NCBI GenBank assembly: GCA_018648945.1
Contig: JABGQJ010000300.1
Location: forward strand, 1-8,753
DNA length: 8,753 bases
Direction: 5' to 3'
Source of the DNA: Victivallales bacterium
GTDB taxonomy: Bacteria > Verrucomicrobiota > Lentisphaeria > Oligosphaerales > Lenti-02
Shown: piece after piece, positions 6,401-8,753 of the stretch
Position numbering within the stretch: position 1 is the first letter of the stretch
Layout: each line of letters opens with the position of its first letter
The notes under the pieces: generated by a model
Seen by the model: the letters and a program-made list of their open reading frames with translations, nothing else
Databases searched by the model: none
Told to the model about the DNA's origin: nothing
Translations under genes and position numbers: made by a program

Positions 6401-7387
6401 CATATCGGACCACCGACGACCGGCATAGCCAGCATCGGGGTCTGGATTTGGCAGGCTCGCGATAGGGTGCGTCGGGTCCAGCCAGCGATGGGCGGGCTCG
6501 TCGGCCAGCACCACCGGCTTCACTTGGTATAAGCCTGCCGTCGCCTCGCTATGGGTGAAATCCACGTACCCCCCACCAGCCTGAATCCAGCCTCGCAGCT
6601 GTGCGGTTGGCACTCCCACCCCTGCCGCCCCCACGTCCGAGATCAGCACGTCACAGGCAGACAGGTCCACCTCTTCACCCAGCTTCCGGACCGTCACCTT
6701 GCAGCCCAGTGCCCGGCAGCGCGCTTCCAGCAAGCACGGCAGACCACCACGCACGATGGTCACCTGCAGGCCACGGGTGGCTGCGGGATCGACCAGACTC
6801 GCCGAGGCCGTATTGAATTCACTCACGTCGCGCAGACTTGCGGGGCCCACTTGGTTTTTGCCGGTCAGTTTCGCGGCAATCACCCACTGCGCGCCCGGGA
6901 TGCGGATCGGCACGGGAGCTGGACCAGACACATCCGTCTGGACCACGCTCAGGCCCTTGCGCGCATTCCGTATCGGGTCCCGTTTGGTGACCCGGCCGCC
7001 TGCTGAACCGCTTGGCCATTTGTCCTCGTCATAGATCCAGGTCTTGAAGCCCACCTTGCGACCATGGCTGACTGCGGCCCCCACCGCCTCCCACCAACCG
7101 TCGGAGAAGTAAGGGGTCTTGCCTAGGTTGATGCCGGCGCGGGCGTGCATGAAGGCACCGTAGACGCCCTGCTTCACCATCTCGTCGATCTGCCGCCGCA
7201 CTTCGTCCGGCTCCAGCGTGCCATTCCAGGACCAGAACGGCACCATGCTGCATTCCCGTGGCGGCTGTGCGAAGCCGGCAGCCAATTCCGCATTGCCGGA
7301 CCAAGCGGATAACCCCGCCAGCACACCGACCAGAACAGCAACTCGCACAAGCGTCATTCGTGACCCCAGCCAGTGCATTGAGATCAT
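3335..7387 (-). CDS. Secreted GH106-like glycoside hydrolase (putative alpha-L-rhamnosidase type)
   Basis: The 1350-residue product begins with a signal peptide (hydrophobic VRVAVLVGVLAGLSAW at about 14-29). The early catalytic region shows GH106-type motifs: PFWSWNG at 50-56, FMHARAG at 79-85 and WIYDEDKWPSG at 117-127. The barrel continues with PGVFFDE (Glu465) and AVEAMGGAGW (Glu605), which I take as the two catalytic acids, then DFFIPHLFHYAQNNP at 632-646. Residues about 205-395 look like an inserted Rossmann/ThuA-like domain. A beta-galactosidase trimerisation-like segment is at about 740-790 (YRVLIVPG, GRVLVADRW). Beta-sandwich modules follow at about 925-1110, and a GH2-type sugar-binding fold at about 1215-1347 (LELDLGEVAYCAEIWLNGK). 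The family removes L-rhamnose from complex glycans; this substrate is inferred by family resemblance, and divergent members may differ. The start at 7387 makes an ATGA overlap with the gene before it; ATGs at 7378 and 7357 are alternatives, the last preceded by GGGG at good spacing. Confidence 0.85.
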   Translation of the reverse strand: MISMHWLGSRMTLVRVAVLVGVLAGLSAWSGNAELAAGFAQPPRECSMVPFWSWNGTLEPDEVRRQIDEMVKQGVYGAFMHARAGINLGKTPYFSDGWWEAVGAAVSHGRKVGFKTWIYDEDKWPSGSAGGRVTKRDPIRNARKGLSVVQTDVSGPAPVPIRIPGAQWVIAAKLTGKNQVGPASLRDVSEFNTASASLVDPAATRGLQVTIVRGGLPCLLEARCRALGCKVTVRKLGEEVDLSACDVLISDVGAAGVGVPTAQLRGWIQAGGGYVDFTHSEATAGLYQVKPVVLADEPAHRWLDPTHPIASLPNPDPDAGYAGRRWSDMCWQGGEDFASFVKVLADPRVDGGASVLAREDGQGRAVLCGATQACREPGTLLELLQNLLVYAGRRAVVPRTVAEGKAWTCPAGNWRLFGFVPISKGGVNYLNKQTVRDFLEITHEEYKRRFGEEFGKTIPGVFFDEIHNSGVPIVWSETFAAEFAKRKGYDVWKALVALRADVGSETPKLRCDYYDVYTTIYEDAWFRQTGDWCAGNKLEWTGHTEEGLNAYRNEGDYIRTIRHLQIPGTDNEDFRYSWPRVIDPWKPRQIASVAHTYDRPRAAVEAMGGAGWSFTLDSARYGFNMLAAYGVDFFIPHLFHYAQNNPTNVGDWPNSWFFRNPYWKYFKTLADHSSRLSYLLSGSEPVVDVAILYPQSDVWAGNGGGSTSRLLKSLVSQRVDADLIDPDSLARATIQDGRLCVAKMRYRVLIVPGVRCIRRDALAKIVAFARSGRVLVADRWPEASAEAGQGDAAVRRGVSALQHAKVKLTPAKELTGLLLGSLALDFTAGKGDALRYRHARKEGQDIYWIANSRRQAGTWTARFRATGAPALWNPEDGSIRPVDEFARDGQFTSLKLSLDPWQGVFVVFDPSDERAPKPAPVATSVTVKKLAGEWRFLAVGDALDREWRDDVAQSELSLPTARIRWERETDDMGDWTAVQHDDSRWREVKILDTLHPDAGAQRYRSRWRGRFVSWYDVRTFHARHGGTGWHCRTTVALPRKGAGWLVVIADGAFTLKVGDQEFSGRKRRQPIRFEVKALKAGKTTIEFVAKAKSAAVLIEGKLAGVPVWTDGTWEMSRRGRNWQPAAEFVAPPEKPYGDPKFPTERPLPSVVWYRQQLPPGTIAVRIPAGAAWADGKPLPKGTDWVRVPKAPRVLAIRVADGKGMPTPPQVRCQPSEAKLGDWSQNGLGWYSGRGLYETTFTVTPKQVAAGTLELDLGEVAYCAEIWLNGKLVGTRVWPPYRLPLGKHVRAGENRLVVVVANLLANRMHWDIFDDAKANSSQRKWHDANLLRDAWCFRSGLIGPVRLQQTR

Positions 7388-8753
7388 TCTTGCCCCGGCT
7401 TCCCGACCATCACCCCATATGGTCCCAGTCGCGTGCCTGGCTTGAGCTTTGGCAGATCGATCCGTTTCTCTTCGTCGGTCGGGTTGGCTACAATCATCCA
7501 CGCTCCGGCGGGCGTCTTCTTCGACCAAACGACGACCCCATCCAACTCGGCCAGAGTGGGTTCACCCGCAGCCGTAAAGGCTGGAGCCAGCGCGCCGAGT
7601 TCGGTGGTCAGCGTCTCCCATTCCGCCTCGAAGGCAGCGCGCTGTGCCTTGGCATCGGGCAGGGCTGCAAAGCGCTCATGGAACGCCTTCTTGTTCTTCG
7701 CGAACTTGCGCATCTGGTAGTCATCCCACCAGCCCCAGACGAACACCCCGTTCTGCTCCATGGCACAGAGGTATGCCTGCACGCGCAGCGCGTCGTAGGC
7801 TATGAACGGGAGCTTGTTGTTCATGATGATTGAGCCAGGGCGGCCGGTCTTGGCCAACAGTTCGCGGGAGAAGGTCGCTTCCTTCAGCACGCCCGTCGGA
7901 CTGTTGTGGTACGCTTGCGTGAGGTAGACGTCGTAGCAGTCTGCGTACTCGTCCAAATAGTGTTCGTGGTAGCAGGTGATCAACACCGGATGGAAGGGGT
8001 CGAGGGCAGCGATCAGCCGCTTCACGCGGGCCAGCACATGGGGCCGCAAGCCGTGTTTGGTCAGCTCGGGCTCATCGAACATATACCAGGCCAGCAAAGC
8101 GGGCTCGCCCAGCAACGCACCCACGCGTTCGGCCACAAAGTCCAGATCCCCTGCGTGCAGACGCCCGCGATGGAAAGCGACAAAGGCGCGCAGGTCGTTC
8201 TTCTGGGCCGCTTGCAGCCACTCCCGGGTCTTCTCGGGATCGAGCGGGCCGTCCGCGCCGTAGTGCTGCACCAGATTGAAGCCCGCCTTCCTGACCAGCG
8301 GCATCTCGAAATCCCGAACCATGTACATGGCGAGTGGGAAGAAGGGCTTGGCCTGGCCCTCGATGGAGACGCCCTGGTTGACCGTCCAAGTCACGCGCGG
8401 CGGCACAGCTGACACATGGGTGACATACGCCCGCTTCTCGACCGAATTGGCCGCCGCATCCACGGCGCGCACGAGGACTCGGTTTAGGCCCTGTTGCCAA
8501 GCCTTCGCTGGCCGCACGGACCAGCCCGTCGGCGTGGCAGCCACCTTGGCTGCGAGTCCGTTGATCGTGGCCTCCACATACATCCCCGCCGCCGCGTCGC
8601 CTCCAGCCAAGGTCACTGGAAGAGCATCATCTGCCTTGGGCAGGAAGGTGGATTGCACTGTGATCTGCGGATCGAGCCGATCCGTAGCCAAGGGCGCGGT
8701 CTGGGTGAAAGCACGGGCTTCGCTCACCGCACCGTCCACATTGCGCACCCGCC
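7384..8753 (-). CDS. TIM-barrel glycosidase-like protein with Ig-like modules, 5' partial
   Basis: The gene enters from the right edge; the frame is open through 8751, so the true start lies outside. Residue numbers count from the GTG at 8748, which is not a credible start because the frame continues upstream of it. Residues 1-18 look like the last strand of an Ig/Fn3-type domain, and about 25-112 form a second beta-sandwich. A (beta/alpha)8 barrel follows at about 128-345: FFPLAMYMVRDFEMP, LVQHYGADGPLDPEK, WYMFDEPE with Glu226 in the acid/base position of clan-A enzymes, and VWGWWDDYQ on the last strand. The C-terminal 60 residues resemble the small sandwich that closes such enzymes (WMIVANPTDEEKRIDLP). 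An obvious second catalytic Glu is not visible on strand 7, where the sequence reads GSIIMNNKLPF. It probably acts on polysaccharide outside the cytoplasm, coupled to the GH106-like gene by a 4-base overlap. The exact family is not assigned. Confidence 0.75.
   Translation of the reverse strand, partial: RVRNVDGAVSEARAFTQTAPLATDRLDPQITVQSTFLPKADDALPVTLAGGDAAAGMYVEATINGLAAKVAATPTGWSVRPAKAWQQGLNRVLVRAVDAAANSVEKRAYVTHVSAVPPRVTWTVNQGVSIEGQAKPFFPLAMYMVRDFEMPLVRKAGFNLVQHYGADGPLDPEKTREWLQAAQKNDLRAFVAFHRGRLHAGDLDFVAERVGALLGEPALLAWYMFDEPELTKHGLRPHVLARVKRLIAALDPFHPVLITCYHEHYLDEYADCYDVYLTQAYHNSPTGVLKEATFSRELLAKTGRPGSIIMNNKLPFIAYDALRVQAYLCAMEQNGVFVWGWWDDYQMRKFAKNKKAFHERFAALPDAKAQRAAFEAEWETLTTELGALAPAFTAAGEPTLAELDGVVVWSKKTPAGAWMIVANPTDEEKRIDLPKLKPGTRLGPYGVMVGKPGQE

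Noticed and set aside
5372..6532. 386-codon plus-strand open frame opposite the large glycoside hydrolase
   Set aside because: It lies wholly antisense to the barrel of the GH106-like gene, whose motifs are clear. Its own sequence has no family motif, and it is a GC-rich antisense shadow.

Overview
The window is GC-rich, densely coding bacterial DNA, apparently an accessory polysaccharide-degradation region. The two large glycoside-hydrolase-type proteins (a GH106-like enzyme carrying extra domains, and a TIM-barrel protein with N-terminal Ig-like modules) and the strong synteny of secreted enzymes suggest a carbohydrate-degrading lineage such as the PVC superphylum or Armatimonadota. This placement is an inference from gene style only; no marker gene is present.

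Layout. Bases 1-240 hold no gene I can identify. A zinc-dependent medium-chain alcohol/polyol dehydrogenase occupies 241-1275 on the plus strand. Everything after it is on the minus strand, so the dehydrogenase is convergent with its neighbours. Reading the minus strand in transcription order: a 5'-truncated TIM-barrel glycosidase-like gene (8753-7384) overlaps by 4 bases (ATGA) a 1350-residue secreted GH106-like glycoside hydrolase (7387-3335). After a 222-base gap come two membrane-protein genes of unknown function (3112-2087 and 1958-1500), each with a clear Shine-Dalgarno sequence. Last is a 39-codon relic (1400-1284) of a second copy of the GH106-like gene's 3' end.

The most notable structure is a direct repeat: the last 117 bases of the GH106-like gene (3335-3451) recur at 1284-1400 at a constant offset of 2051 bases, with no indels and 16 mismatches. 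Between them lies the two-gene membrane-protein cassette. The differences are mostly synonymous (10 synonymous versus 3 amino-acid-changing codons), so the relic diverged as working protein-coding sequence before it was truncated. Within it a 36-base core is identical in both copies. This suggests a former tandem array of GH106-like paralogs, a deletion or insertion, and a membrane-protein pair now sitting at the scar.

How the genes may work together (inference): the two coupled glycosidase-type proteins probably act outside the cytoplasm on a complex, possibly rhamnose-containing glycan, and the dehydrogenase could oxidise a released sugar or polyol. Nothing in the sequence ties the two membrane proteins to this pathway except position.
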